Positions 23,343 through 36,151 are shown, counted from the stretch's first letter. The stretch: DNA of 62,000 nucleotides from Adiantum capillus-veneris (GCA_014529385.2 CM043960.1:30354396-30416395); one strand, 5' to 3'. Program-made: numbers and translations. The notes: a model not told the origin generated them from the sequence alone.

Positions 23343-23748
23343 ACAAGGTTTCTCTTTTCTTGCTCAAGAAGGGAGGTCCTCAAGCTAGCTATAAATGGTT
23401 GGTATTATTGATTGCAATTGAGTAAGTAGAATAGGGATTTTTTCAGCCTTGCAGTGCTCTTGCCTTCGTGCAGATAACGGGGCATCATCATCAAGAGCTA
23501 TGATCTTAATAGTGGAGTCCTACGGGGCTTGCCTACGGCTTAACCACTATTGAACTAATAGAAGCTTGACAAGAGCCGGTACTGTTTTGGTGTTGAAAGA
23601 CCCTCTCTTCTATTCCTTGCAATTAATGGTATTCGAGCCACGGGTACAATAGCTTGAGTGCTTTTCTAAAGGGGTAAAGAGGAGCAGCAACTAGGGCTTG
23701 ATTGTGCCAAAGTATACCCAAAAATATTGCACCTAAAAAATTGTTAGA

Positions 23749-25641
23749 ATTGCTGGCAATAGTAAAGAGAGTGAAATTAATGTTGATAGCTTTGATTTTG
23801 CTAATGAGCAGGCTACTAATGATGCCCCTATGCTTGTTAACTACCTTGTTTCTAGGCTTCAACAAGCCATGGGCAATCCATCCCTCCAAAGTGAAGTACA
23901 ACGACAGCTACGTGCTCATGGGATTCTCCAAAATCCCGACCATGACAAGAGAGTACCTAGGAAGCCTCCTTGCGAGACTTCCAAAAGAGGCCTCTTTCCA
24001 ATTTGGGAAGAAGAAGAGGATCCGTACAAAAATTTACTACTTGACGATGTATCTCCTTCCCAAAGGAGAACTCAAAAGCACCCTCCAAAAGAACGAGAAA
24101 CAAGTGAGTCTCCTACCACCTCGACGGAGATGGCTCCACGAAGATGGCGGGCAAAACGCTCTCCATCGCCTCCTAAATGGAGAAGACCATCGCACACTTC
24201 TCCACACCATAATTCAAAGAGGAATGATAGAAAACAAGAGAAGAAAAAGGTGAGAAAGAGGTCACCCTCTTCTCCATCTTCTTCATCCTCTTCCTCTTAT
24301 GAAGAAAGTGATAGTGTAGACAAGGAGGAACAAGGCAAGAAAAAGGCGAGAAAGAGGTCACCCTCTTCTCCTTTTTCTTCAAATTCTTCATCTTCTGAAG
24401 AAAGCAATGGTGCAACTTTTGAACCACCAAAAAGAAGAGGCCATAGGAAATCCTATGCCGCATAGAAGAGATCGTCCAAGCTCAAAAATTTCAAAGAGGG
24501 AGGAAAGCATCTCTTTCCTTACCTACAATGGCACCTTTGGTGCTACGGACAAAGTCTTGGCTTTCATCCAACAATTCAATGTGGCGTTTGGAGATGAGGG
24601 CTTCACGGAGTCCTCTAAGCTACGCCATGTAGCTATGCATTTTCAAAAGTCCACCGGGCAATGGTGGTCTAGCCTACGGGCAAACAGTGAAGCCCCATGA
24701 ACATGGAAAGCTTTAAGAGCTTCCATCATGAAGCAGTTTTTGGCTACCGATTCCAAAGACAAAGTACTCACCGAATGGCGAAGCTTGAAGCTCTCTTCCT
24801 ACGAATCTATCCACAAATATGTAGACAAGCTTTGGGATTTACATCTCAAAGCCATTGTCTTCAAAAAGATGGATTTTGGAGAACAAAAACACAGTATTAT
24901 GTGGGTCTAACCGAAGAAATGGCGGAGTATGTCAACTCCCAAAAGGCCACGCACCATATCTGCGGTCATACACCGTACCATGGTGGCTTTACGAATCAAT
25001 TTCCAAATAGGGCTAAGAGAAATCTTAAGCCCATGGAGAACAAGGACTGTAACAATGAGCCTAAGGGGAAGGAAAATGTCCAAAAGTCTCCTAAAGGCAA
25101 CTCCAACAACAACAAAGCTAAGGAGAAGGGAGTTTACAAAGGCAAAAAATAAACTCTCTCCTGAAGAGCTTGAGCGTTATCGCAAGGATAACCATTGTTT
25201 CAAATGCGGCGAGCAAGGGCATGTGTATCGTGCTTGCCCTCAAAAGAATACCCGCCATGAGCCTCCTAGAGCTACCTTGGTCAAAATCCAAGAAGAGGAA
25301 GCTCACCACAAAGGATCTCCTCTATGCCACGCTTGGGGAAAGGTAAGAGGACATGATGCTTTTATTCTCTTTGACCCTGGTTATACTCACAATTTCATAT
25401 CCACAGAGTTGGCCACCAAGCTCGGCATCCAAGCTTATGAGATGGGAGGAGATGTCCTACCCACCGATGGTGCTTTCAAGGGGCAAGAAGCTTCTGTCAC
25501 TCCCTTAATCAGGAAATTGAGGCTCCATGTCCAAAGCTATGTGGACAAAGAGGACTTCTTTATCTCTCCTCTCAAGCACGAGGATGTAATCCTAGGGGGA
25601 CCATGGTTTGATTGCATGGCTGCCAATGTTAAATTACCTTA
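23749..25641 (+). pseudogene. Gag-protease of element D
   Basis: The codon aligned with the ATG of element B is ATT here (23749), so the start is lost. Order: N-terminal helical part (LVSRLQQAMGNPSLQ), SR-rich tract (APRRWRAKRSPSPPKW, KRSPSSPSSSSS), a TAG at 24463 where relatives have TGG, a small deletion at about 24508, gag domain (FGDEGFTESSKLRHVAM), a TGA at about 24698, CCHC knuckle CFKCGEQGHVYRACP near 25200, protease with D-P-G (LFDPGYTHNFIS, near 25370) and VILGGPWFD. A TAA at 25639 ends it where element B has GAA. Confidence 0.85.
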
Positions 25642-28258
25642 AAGAAAAATCTACTTTAGGTTCAGGGAAAAAGATATGTACATTGATGCTAAGGAGTTGG
25701 GTAACACCACACCCATTGTACATACGCAAGCTTTCAATAAGTCAATAAAGAGCTCTATTTCCGTGTACATGATTTTTGTTAAAGATTCCCAAAATGAACC
25801 TAATGCTTTAGCAAAAGAAAATATAAACAATCACAAAGAATTAGAGTTATCCAATTTTCTCAAGGGATTTCAAGATGTTTTTATTGACGACATCGCTTGT
25901 GAACTACCTCCTAAACAAGGCAATGATGACCATGCAATTGAACTTCTTCCAGGAAGTTCACCGCCTAATAAACCTCCTTATAGAGTTTCTCAAGCTTAAC
26001 AAGAGGATCTTATGCGGCAAGTGCATGAGTTAGTTGAGAAGGGCATGGTTAGGCCTAGCTCATCTCCATTTTGTTCACCCGTGCTATTGGTGCAAAAGAA
26101 AGATGGCACATATTGTATGTGTGTCGATTATAGAGCACTAAATAGGATCACTATCAAAAATAGGTTTCCCGTTCCACGGGTAGAAGACCTATTTGATAAG
26201 CTACAAGGGTCAAACTACTTTAGTAGAATTGACCTAAAAAGTGGCTACCATCAAATAAGGATAGTTGATCAAGACATTGTAAAGATCGCATTTCACACTA
26301 TGTTTGGTCTTTACGAATACAGTGTGATGCCTTTTGGTTTAACAAATGCACCAGCCACATTCAATCGCTTGATGGAGAATCTATTCAGGCCTCACCGAAC
26401 GTGTTCTTTGATGATGTTATTATCTACTCTAATTCACTAGACGAACACAAGCAACATCTCTAGGTAATATTTCAAGTCTTACGAGAGAATAAACTTTATG
26501 TTAATAAAAAGAAAAGTGAGTTTTTCTTACAAGAGATTCAATATTTAGGTCACATAATCTCTCAAGATGGCATCCAAATGGATCCATCAAAACTAGAGGT
26601 AATAAAAGGATGGCCTAATTCAAGGAATCTTCATGAACTAAGAAGCTTTATAGGTATGTGTGCATACTATAGACGCTTCATAGAAAAGTTCTCACAAATC
26701 ACGGAACCATTACATGACTTAACAAAGAAAAACGTTAGGTATAGATGGTCTACCAAGGAGAAAAACAATGCTTTCAAAAAGCTTAAAGAAAAGCTTATCT
26801 CTCAACCTGTGCTTACACTGTCGAATCTCTCAAAGCCATTTGAGGTCCAATGTGACGCTTGTGGTGATCGCCTTGGAGCTGTTTTGCTCCAAGAAGGGCA
26901 CGCCATAGCCTATGAAAGTCAAAGGCTCGACCCTGTTGAGCAAGCTCTAGGCATATATGAAAAGGAACTCCTCGCAATTTTACATGCCTTAGACTAGTGG
27001 AAGCACTATTTATTGGGGACTCCTTTCATTCTACGGACGAATCACCAAAGTCTTAAGTACTTCATGACGCAGACCAATCTCTCCGACAAACAAATGAGGT
27101 GGGCAAATTTCCTTTTGCAATTTCATTTTCATATTTCTCACATTATTGGCAAGCATAATCAAGTAGCCGATGTACTCTCAAGACGGCCGAGAGTGAATGC
27201 GGTTTCCATAGCAACTCACAATGATGTATCTTCTATGATAGATGAGTACGATTGATCCCGATTTTAGAGATTTGATTTCAGCCCTTGCACTAGGGAAGAA
27301 AGAGGAACTGTTTACCTTACAAGATGGTTATCTTCTCTATGGTAATAGACTATGCGTTACTAACTCACTACGTGAGAAAGTAATGTAAGAATCTCATGCT
27401 CCTCCTTATGCGGGGCATAGAGGGATTCGGTCTACCCTAAAAGGGATTGAAACATATTTCTATTGGCCTACCATGAAAGCAAACATACAAGAGTATGTTT
27501 CTAAATGTGTGGTATGCCAAATGTCCATAGTGTCGGATAGAGATCCTAGAATGACCAGTGATTTTTGGAAGGGTCTCTTTGAGAATTTAGGGACAAGACT
27601 AAACTTCTCTTCGGCCTATCACCCCCAAACGAATGGCCAAAGTGAAATAGATAACCTAACAATTATTGATTTACTAAAAGCCTATGTAATGGAAGTAGAT
27701 CAAAGGCCTCAATGGGAGAAGTACTTACACTTAGTGGAGTATGCCTACAATAACACTGTACATACTTCCACGGGAAAAACACCTTTCGAGGTAATTGAGG
27801 GAAGATCTAAAAGTCCCCTGCTACTTAAAGTACACGGGAAAATCTTCGCTACAGATGAGTATAGCCGAGACTTACAAGAATCTTTCCAAAAGATTAAGGA
27901 TGCTATCTCTATCTCACAGCAAAGGCAAAAGGCTGCTGATAAGCACAGAAAAGCTCAAGCCTTTAAAGAAAATGATTGGGTCTTGCTTAAATTTCCCAAG
28001 GCTCGATTAAGGCACATCACGGGCAAGAATCCTACGGGACACCAAAAGTACTATGCTAAGTTAGCAAAAAGGTACTATGGTCCCTTCCAGATTCTTCGAC
28101 CAATCAATGAGACGGCCTATCAATGCAAGTTGCGCAGCCATTGGCTCATACACAATGCTTTCCATGTGAGCCTATCAAAGCCTTACAAAGGAGAGCCACC
28201 TCAAGAACCAACTATTGAAGACCCACCGGAGATCAAGGACCAAGAAGAGGTGTTGTAG
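25642..28258 (+). pseudogene. RT-RNase H-integrase of element D
   Basis: Fragments in order: PNKPPYRVSQ before a TAA at 25997; RT ([57 protein letters not shown]). A frameshift lies just before the catalytic FFDD-VIIYS at about 26410. Then YLGHIISQDG, GMCAYYRRFI, RNase H (FEVQCDACGDRLGAVLLQ, IYEKELLAILHALD, IIGKHNQVADVLSRRP) and the integrase zinc region (KCVVCQMS at about 27500), followed immediately by VSDRDPRMT: the segment with the first catalytic Asp is deleted. AYHPQTNGQSE supplies the last acidic residue. The C-terminus has HNAFHVSLSKPYKG and, past a stop at 28256, a decayed chromodomain-like LRGGK...YLIKFKNYP. Confidence 0.88.
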
Positions 28259-28260
28259 CC

Positions 28261-28627
28261 CTAGTCCATTCTCCGACATGAAGACAAGGTATTAAGAGGT
28301 GGTAAGACTATCTGATGATATCTTATTAAGTTTAAGAATTATCCTTTTAAATATGCTAGACGGATGCAAGGCATACAATTAAAGGATAACCTAAACCTTG
28401 TCAATGCTTACAATGCATCCCTAGAGTAAAATGTTTAAAATGAACAAAGTTCTTGTCTTATAAGACTCTCTTTTTCTTTATTGTGCACAAATGTTAAGTA
28501 GTATGCATGCCTAGGATCAACTTTGCGGAGTCGACATCTCCCAAACACCAAGTAGAGCTTGTCACTCTACTAATGGAAGATTGATAGGACTAATGCGTAG
28601 ACATGCTTGCGGCAGCTAAGGCTCTCA
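28261..28627 (+). other. 3' untranslated part of element D
   Basis: Holds the chromodomain-like remnant to about 28430, then AT-rich sequence. The first ~145 bp expected at the start of the 3' LTR are missing, so a deletion joins this part to the LTR near 28628. Confidence 0.5.
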
Positions 28628-28856
28628 ATAGGGATCCAAAGGGGGACCATCTGCAGAAGAACAATGTGCAAGCAATGGGCTTCAAAGACCTAAGGTTCAG
28701 CCCATTAAGACTTCCAAAATGCTAAGGTTCCAAAATTCAATGGTTAAGTTCAATGGTCAATGCTTAGGAAAATTGGATGCTTGATAGTGTGTACAAAAAG
28801 TCTTTGCAAGCTCCTAAAAAGGAGGGGGCGAGCCCCTTTAGTAGGGGATGAGAGAG

Positions 28857-28890
<34 letters not shown>

Positions 28891-30072
28891 ATGCAAGCCC
28901 CTTTCCACAAAGGGCATAGTGGACACATGTCAGATCCCTAGTCCAATTGCCCACAATGTGCATTCAAATCTTATTGGATGGCCATAGAGGTGGACCAATG
29001 AGAATTAGGCTAGAGTAAATCTAGTTTAATTCATTTAAAAACACTTAATAAAAGAACCAATAAGAATTAATCTCTCTAGAAGACTATTGGCTAGTCTCCC
29101 AAGGGATCCAATGAGCATTCAACAGCCCAATGGCTTGCCTGATTCCTATTGGCCAGAAAACTAAGGAGTCCATGAGAGTTTAATTGCATTAATTAATTAT
29201 CTAAAGCTCTCACAAAATTGGAAATGGGGACACATGTCACAAGGCTATTCTTCTTAATTATTATTGGCTAGGCTTTGCAGGGTCCAATGGGGTGTCAGCA
29301 TGAGTAATGAGAGGCCGGCCAAGAGAGAGAGGGTGTTGATTTTGTCAAGGCATTATCACACACACACTCACACACACAATCTCATGCGTGAAGCAAGAAG
29401 ACTCTCTCTCTCTCCTTCTCAAGCTTTAATGGAAAGCTCATCATCTACTCCAAGCTTGTGACAAGGGAGGCCTAAACCAAAACTCTTGGCTTTGTGACGC
29501 AAATCCAACCAAGAGCCAAGCTTCAATGCATGCTCATCTCCTCTACCATGCTAATTAAGCTATGCTAAGATACTATGAGTGATTATGTGAGGAGATATAC
29601 TTCTTTCTTGTAAGAATACTCCTTCTTCCTCTCAATCTACTCTCGTACCCCCCTAGCTCTCACCATCTTCGAAGGTGTGTGAGGTCTTGGGTCTGAGACC
29701 GTGAGGGAATTAATGACGTGTTTGAAATTGTTTGCTAGTGCTTGAAGCTTCCATCTTCAGTGCACTAGCTAGAACATGAAAAATTGTATTGTAAAATGTC
29801 TCCCTTGATGGGGGAAACGTATAATACAAAGCCTTTTTGGAGGGGGGACTGGCTCCATGTAAATCCGGTCCTCAACTATTGTCAACAGCTTAATTTCTCT
29901 CTCTTTTGAAGTATTGTTCATTCCTATCTAGCTAGGTGTTATGCTTTTTGTTGCTCTCTCCATCCAAGCACTCTTGCTATGCTCATTAGGAATCTATTCT
30001 AATAATGAAATGTTCACTATGTCTATGCTATTTTCCGCTACACACAAGTTACTAGGGCCATTAAATGTTACA
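28628..30072 (+). repeat. 3' LTR of element D, 5'-truncated
   Basis: From aatagggatccaaagg it matches the 5' LTR beginning at about 12136, and ends AATGTTACA. It is uninterrupted at the site where the 5' LTR has the TIR transposon, giving the empty-site comparison. Contains a (CA)n run at 28859-28887. Confidence 0.85.
28859..28887. repeat. (CA)n microsatellite in LTR
   Basis: About 14 CA repeats, shorter in the sister LTRs (near 12368, 30856 and 34929), so length varies among copies. Confidence 0.9.
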
Positions 30073-30077
30073 GAGCT
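30073..30077 (+). other. Right target-site duplication of element D (GAGCT)
   Basis: Pairs with GATCT at 11986-11990, one mismatch. Confidence 0.7.
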
Positions 30078-30494
30078 TCCATGGTTGAAGCTCCAAAAGA
30101 GGATACTCATTGCAAAGACTCTCCCTCTCCTATGCTCGGGAAAAAGTAACGGAGCATTATGCCTTCATCTTGTTTGACCCTGGCTCTACTCACAACTTTA
30201 TATCAACGGAGTTGGCCACTAAGTTGGGCATTCAAGCTTTCGAGATGGGAGATACTGTAACTTCCGATGGAGCTTCAAGGGACAGCAAGCCTCTATTACT
30301 CCCTTGATGGGAAGTTGAGGCTTCTGTCCAAACCTACATCAACAAAGAAGACTTTTTTATCTCTCCTCTCCAATATGAGGATCTTATCCTAGGGGCACCA
30401 TGGTTCAACCACATGGTTGCCAACATGAAGTTCCCAGAAAGGAGAATCTACTTCAGTTACAGGGAAAAGAGCTTGTACAGATGCTAATGAGTCA
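30078..30494 (+). pseudogene. Protease segment of element A
   Basis: Continues A's gag after element D. Reads AFILFDPGSTHNFISTELAT (D-P-G active site), then in a second frame the LGAPWFNHMVANMKFPERRI-like end. A frameshift near 30285 separates them. Element B interrupts it at 30499. Confidence 0.75.
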
Positions 30495-30499
30495 GGGAA
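30495..30499 (+). other. Left target-site duplication of element B (GGGAA)
   Basis: GGGAA, identical to 36152-36156 after the right LTR. Confidence 0.85.
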
Positions 30500-32072
30500 T
30501 CTCATAATAATCAATATCTAATTCTCCTAAATGATTTCTCATATTAAACTGATCATTTAATGTAAGAAAGTGCCATGGGAGAAAAAGCTAGAATATTGGT
30601 TAAGCTAGCAGACCGGCCACAGTAGGGATCCAAAGGGGGGGCCATCTGCAAAAGATCCATGTGCAACAATGGGCTAAAAAGACCCTAAGGTTCAGCCCAT
30701 TAAGACTTCCAAAATGCTAAGGTTCCAAAATTCAAAGGTTGTGTCCAAAGGGTTAAAGCTTAGGGGGAATTGGATGCTTTGTGTGCTCTCCAAAGTCAAC
30801 ACACATCCCTACACATGAGGGGGCAAGCCCTAAAGGTAGGGGATGAGAGAGAAAGCCACACACACACACAAGCCCCCTTTACACAAAGGGAATGAGGGAC
30901 AGAAGTCAGCTCCCTAGGCCAGATGCCCACAAGGTATGCCCAATTTCTATTGGATGACCCTTGAAGTGGACCAATGAGAATTAGGCTAGAGTAAATTTAG
31001 CCTAATTAATTTTAAAACACTTAATAAAAAGAACCAATAAAAATTAAGTCTCCTGGATGATTATTGGACAGCCTGAGAAGGCGTCCAATAGGAATTGAGC
31101 AGCCCAATGGGCTACTTAATTCCTATTGGTCAGATTGGGGAAAGGTTCAATGGGGATTTAATTCATTTAAATCAATTAAGTTTAATTGATTAAGCTTTCA
31201 CAAAAGGGGAAAGGGGGACACATGTCAGAAGGCTATCACTTATGCTGCTTAATAGCCATTGGCTGAGCTTGGCATTGTCCAATAGGGAGCCTGCAAGAGC
31301 AAATAGCAAGGGGGCTCGCCCAAGAGAGAGAGGGGGCTGATTTTTGCAAGGTATTATCACACACACACTCACACAATCTCATGTGTGAAGAAAGAGAAGA
31401 CTATCTCTTCCCAAGCTTTAATGGAGAGCTCATCACCTACTCCAAGCTTGTGAGATAGAAGCCTACATCAACACACTCTTGGCATGTGGATGCAAATCCA
31501 ACCAAGATCCAAGATTCAATGCATGCTCATCTCCTCTACCAAGCTAATTACTAAGCTAAGCTATGCTAATATGAGTGATTATGTGAGGAGATGTACATCT
31601 TTCTCGTAAGATACTCCTTCTTCCTCTCAATCTACTCTCATACCCTGCTAGCTCTCACCATCTTCGAAGGTGTGTGAGGTCTTGGGTCTGAGAACGGGGA
31701 TAATTCAAGTTGTGTTTGCTAAGTGTTTTGCTTAGTGCATGAAGCTTTCATCTTCATTGCACTAGCTAGTCTTGAAGGAACACAAAGAATTGTATTGTAC
31801 AATGTCTCTCGTGATGGGAGAAACCATAATACAAAGCCTTTTGGAGGGGGGACCGGCTCCATGCAAATCCGGTCCTCAACTGTTGTCATTAGCTTAATTT
31901 CTCTCTCTTTTGAAAGTATTATCGATGCTATCTAACTAGGTGTTATGCTTTTTGTTGCTCTCTCCACCCAAGCACTCTTGTAATTCTCATTAGGAATCTA
32001 TTCTAATGAAATGCCCACTATGTTCATGCTCATTTCCCCTACACACAAGTTATTAGGCCATTAAATGTTACA
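30500..32072 (+). repeat. Left LTR of element B
   Basis: Starts TCTCATAATAATC, where the partner starts TGTCATAATAATC, so the terminal TG has become TC. Ends TTACA one base before the primer site. Confidence 0.88.
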
Positions 32073-32073
32073 T

Positions 32074-32085
32074 TGGTATCAGAGC
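32074..32085 (+). other. Primer-binding site of element B (tRNA-iMet type)
   Basis: Perfect TGGTATCAGAGC one base after the LTR. Confidence 0.92.
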
Positions 32086-32489
32086 ACAAGGTTTCTCTTT
32101 TCTTGCTCAAGAAGGGAGGACCTCAAGCTAGCTACAAATGGTTGGTATTATTAATTGTCTGTGAGTAAGTAGAATAGGGATTTTTCAGCCTTGCAGTGCG
32201 CCTGCCTTCGTGCAGTTAACGGGGCATCACCGTCGAGAGCTATGGTCTTAATAGTGGAGTCCTACGGGGCTTGCCTACGGCTTAACCACTATTGAGCTAT
32301 TAGAAGCTTGATAGGAGCCGGTGCTATTTTGGTGTCGAAAGACCCTCTCTTCTATTCCTTGCAATTAATGGTATTCGAGCCGCGGGTACAGTAGCTTGAG
32401 TGCTTTTTCTAAAGGGGTAAAGAGGAGTAGCAACTAGGGCTTGAAGTGCCAAAGTACACCTAAAAAGTTTACACCTAAAAGTTGTTAGA

Positions 32490-34555
32490 ATGGCTGACAA
32501 TAGTAAAGGGAGTGAAATTAATGTTGATAAGTTTGATTTTGCTCATGAGCAAGCTACTAATGATGCTTCAATGCTTGTTAACTATCTTCTTTCTAGGCTT
32601 CAACAAGCCATGGGCAATCCATCTCTCCAAATTGAAGTGCAACGGCAGCTCCGTGCTCACGGGATTCTCCAAGCTCATCACCATGATGAGAGAACACCTA
32701 GGAAGCCTCCTTGTGAGACTACCAAAAGAGGTCTCTCTCCGATTCGGGAAGAAGAAGAGAATCCATATGAAGGGCTCAAGAATTTACTTCTTGATGATGC
32801 ATCTCCTTCCCAAAGGAGAACTCAAGAGCCTCCACCAAAGGAACGAGAAAGAAGCGAGTCTCCCGCCACCTCGGCAGAGATGGCTCCACGAAGACGGCGG
32901 GCTAAACGCTCTCCATCACCACCAAAGCGAAGAAGACCATCGTATTCTTCTTCTCACCACAATTCAAAGAGGGATGATAAAAAGCAAGAGAAGAAAAAGG
33001 CGAGAAAGATGACAGCCTCTTCTCCATCTTCTTCATCCTCTTCCTCTTATGAAAGTGATGGTGAAGACGACAAAGATCAAGACAAGAAAAAGGCGAGAAA
33101 GAGGTCACCCTCTTCTCCACCTTCTTCAAATTCTTCACCTTCTGAAGAAAGTGATGGTGCAACCTTTGAACCATCAAAAAGAAGAGGCCATAGGAAATCC
33201 TATGCCGCATGGAAGAGGTCGTCCAAGCTGAAGAATTCAAAGAGGGAGGAAAGAGCATCTCTTTCCTTACTTATGATGGCACCTTTGGTGCTACGGACAA
33301 AGTCTTGGCCTTTATCCAGCAATTCGATGCGGCGTTTGGAGATGAGGGCTTCACGGAGTCCTCTAAGCTATGCCATGTAGCTATGCACTTTCAAAAGTCC
33401 GCCAGACAATGGTGGTCCAGCCTACGAGCCAACGGTGAAGCTCCACGAACATGGAAAGCTTTAAGAGCTTCCATTATGAAGCAGTTTTTGGCCACCGATG
33501 CCAAAGACAAGGTACTCACCGAATGGCGAAGCTTAAAGCTCTCTCCCAATGAATCCATCCATAAATATGTAGACAAGTTTTGGGACCTACAACTCAAAGC
33601 CAATGTCTTCAAAAAGTTGGATTTTGGAGAGCAAAAGCAACAATTTTGTGCGGGGTTAACTGAAGAAATGGCGGAGTATGTCAACTCCCAAAGGCCACGT
33701 ACCATATCGGCGGTAATACACCATACTATGGTGGCCTCTCGAATCAATTTCCAAACGGGAGCTAAAAGAAATAATAAGCCCCCGGAAAACAAGGGTTCCA
33801 ATGAGCCTAAGGGGAACGAAAATGTCCAAAAGTCTCCTAAGGGCAACTCCAACAAAGCTAAAGAGAAGGGAGTTTACAAAGGTAAGAATAAACTCTCTCC
33901 TGAAGAGCTTGAGCGTTATCGTAAGGATAACCGGTGTTTCAAGTGCGGCGAACAAGGGCATGCGTACCGCGCTTGTCCCCAAAAGAACAACTGCCAAGAT
34001 CCTCCTAGAACTTCCTTGGTTGAAATCCAAGACGAGGAGACTCACCAAACTCACCACAAAGGATCTCCTCTATGCCATGCTTGGGGAAAGGTAAGAGAAC
34101 ATGGTGCTTTTATTCTCTTTGACCCTGGTTCTACTCACAATTTTATATCTATGGAGTTAGCCACCAAGCTAGGCATACAATCCTACAAGATGGGAGATGT
34201 CCTACCCGCAGACAGTGCCTTCAAGGGGCAAGAAGCTTCAGTCACTCCCTTAATTGGGAAATTGAGGCTTCATGTCCAAGTCTATGTGGACAAAGAGGAC
34301 TTCTTTATCTATCCTCTCAAGCATGAGGATGTAATCCTAGGGGCACCATGGTTTGACCGCCTGGCTGCCGATGTTAAATTTCCTGAAAGGAGAATCTCCT
34401 TTAAGTTCAGGGAAAAAGACATGTATATAGATGTTAAGGAAATGGGTAACATAGGGATCCTCTACCCGCTAAGAAAAGGACTCACGAATATGCTTTATCT
34501 TCTCTACACCATAGTCGAGGACGACTATGATTTCAAGAGAGAGGTAATGTCATAA
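32490..34555 (+). pseudogene. Gag-protease of element B, one frameshift
   Basis: Starts at ATG 32490 (MADNSKGSEINVDKFDF). Order: helical N-terminus; RS-like tract (RRRRAKRSPSPPKRRR, KKARKRSPSSPPSSN); a one-base deletion near 33237 moves the reading to the frame ending at 34555. This holds the gag domain (FGDEGFTESSKLCHVAM, QWWSSLRANGEAP), CCHC knuckle CFKCGEQGHAYRACPQ (about 33937-33984), protease LFDPGSTHNFIS (about 34117) and VILGAPWFDRL. The stop lies a few bases inside the right LTR. Each half is long and open, so the element is fairly recent. The D-P-G triplet is shared with elements A and D. Confidence 0.88.
34534..34547 (+). other. Polypurine tract of element B
   Basis: aagagagaggtaa directly before the right LTR TG; the expected plus-strand primer site. 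Confidence 0.6.
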
Positions 34556-36151
34556 TAATCAATATCTAATTCTCCTTAATGATTTTCTCATATTAAACTG
34601 ATCATTTAATGTGGGGAAGTGCCAGGGGAGAAAAAGCTAGAATATTGGTTAAGCTAGCAGACCGGACACAGTAGGGATCCAAAGGAGGCAAAATAGGGAT
34701 CCAAAGGGGGGGCCATCTGCAAAAGAGCCATGTGCAACAATGGGATAAAAAGACCCTAAGGTTCAGCCCATTAAGACTTCCAAAATGCTAAGGTTCCAAA
34801 ATTCAAAGGTTGTGTCCAAAGGGTTAAAGCTTAGGGGGAATTGGATGCTTTGTGTGCTCTCCAAAGTCAACACACATCCCTACACATGAGGGGGCAAGCC
34901 CTAAACGTAGGGGATGAGAGAGAAATCCACACACACACACACACACACAAGCCCCCTTTACACAAAGGGAATGAGGGACACATGTCAGCTCCCTAGTCCA
35001 GATGCCCACAAGGTATGCCCAATTTCTATTGGATGACCCTTGAAGTGGACCAATGAGAATTAGGCTAGAGTAAATTTAGCCTAATTAATTTTAAAACACT
35101 TAATAAAAAGAACCAATAAAAATTAAGTCTCCTGGATGATTATTGGACAGCCTGAGAAGGGGTCCAATAGGAATTGAGCAGCCCAATGGGCTACTTAATT
35201 CCTATTGGTCAGATTGGGGAAAGGTCCAATGGGGATTTAATTCATTTAAATCAATTAAGTTTAATTGATTAAGCTTTCACAAAAGGTGAAAGGGGGACAC
35301 ATGTCAGAAGGCTATCACTTATGCTGCTTAATAGCCATTGGCTGAGCTTGGCATTGTCCAATAGGGAGCCTGCAAGAGCAAATAGCAAGGGGGCTCGCCC
35401 AAGAGAGAGAGGGGGCTGATTTTTGCAAGGTATTATCACACACACACTCACACAATCTCATGTGTGAAGAAAGAGAAGACTATCTCTTCCCAAGCTTTAA
35501 TGGAGAGCTCATCACCTACTCCAAGCTTGTGAGATAGAAGCCTACATCAACACACTCTTGGCATGTGGATGCAAATCCAACCAAGAGCCAAGCTTCAATG
35601 CATGCTCATCTCCTCTACCAAGCTAATTACTAAGCTAAGCTATGCTAATATGAGTGATTATGTGAGGAGATGTACATCTTTCTCGTAAGATACTCCTTCT
35701 TCCTCTCAATCTACTCTCATACCCTGCTAGCTCTCACCATCTTCGAAGGTGTGTGAGGTCTTGGGTCTGAGAACGGGGATAATTCAAGTTGTGTTTGCTA
35801 AGTGTTTTGCTTAGTGCATGAAGCTTTCATCTTCATTGCACTAGCTAGTCTTGAAGGAACACAAAGAATTGTATTGTACAATGTCTCTCTTGATGGGAGA
35901 AACCATAATACAAAGCCTTTTGGAGGGGGGACCGGCTCCATGCAAATCCGGTCCTCAACTGTTGTCATTAGCTTAATTTCTCTCTCTTTTGAAAGTATTG
36001 TCGATGCTATCTAACTAGGTGTTATGCTTTTTGTTGCTCTCTCCACCCAAGCACTCTTGTAATTCTCATTAGGAATCTATTCTAATGAAATGCCCACTAT
36101 GTTCATGCTCATTTCCGCTACACACAAGTTATTAGGCCATTAAATGTTACA
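34548..36151 (+). repeat. Right LTR of element B
   Basis: TGTCATAATAATC to AATGTTACA, followed by GGGAA. Includes a short duplication around 34675-34705 (two copies of agggatccaaagg) that the left LTR lacks. Confidence 0.9.

Larger units (their letters stand above)
11991..30072 (+). mobile_element. Element D: Ty3/gypsy chromovirus-type element, nearly full length, defective
   Basis: Order: 5' LTR (11991-13122 plus 23055-23329, interrupted by the TIR transposon), primer site 23331, gag-protease 23749-25641, RT-RNase H-integrase 25642-28258, decayed chromodomain-like tail to about 28430, 3' LTR 28628-30072. Without the 9932-bp TIR insertion it would be about 8.1 kb. Inserted in element A with a 5-bp target duplication. 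Its ORFs carry a lost start codon, stops, frameshifts and an integrase deletion, so it cannot move on its own. Confidence 0.85.
30500..36151 (+). mobile_element. Element B: gag-protease-only LTR element (non-autonomous)
   Basis: Left LTR 30500-32072 (1573 bp), internal region 32073-34547, right LTR 34548-36151 (1604 bp), GGGAA duplicated on both sides. The internal part encodes only Gag and protease; RT, RNase H and integrase are absent and the protease frame runs directly into a purine-rich tract and the right LTR. Its LTRs differ by a 22-30 bp duplication and scattered substitutions. It must have used proteins from a relative such as element D. Confidence 0.9.
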
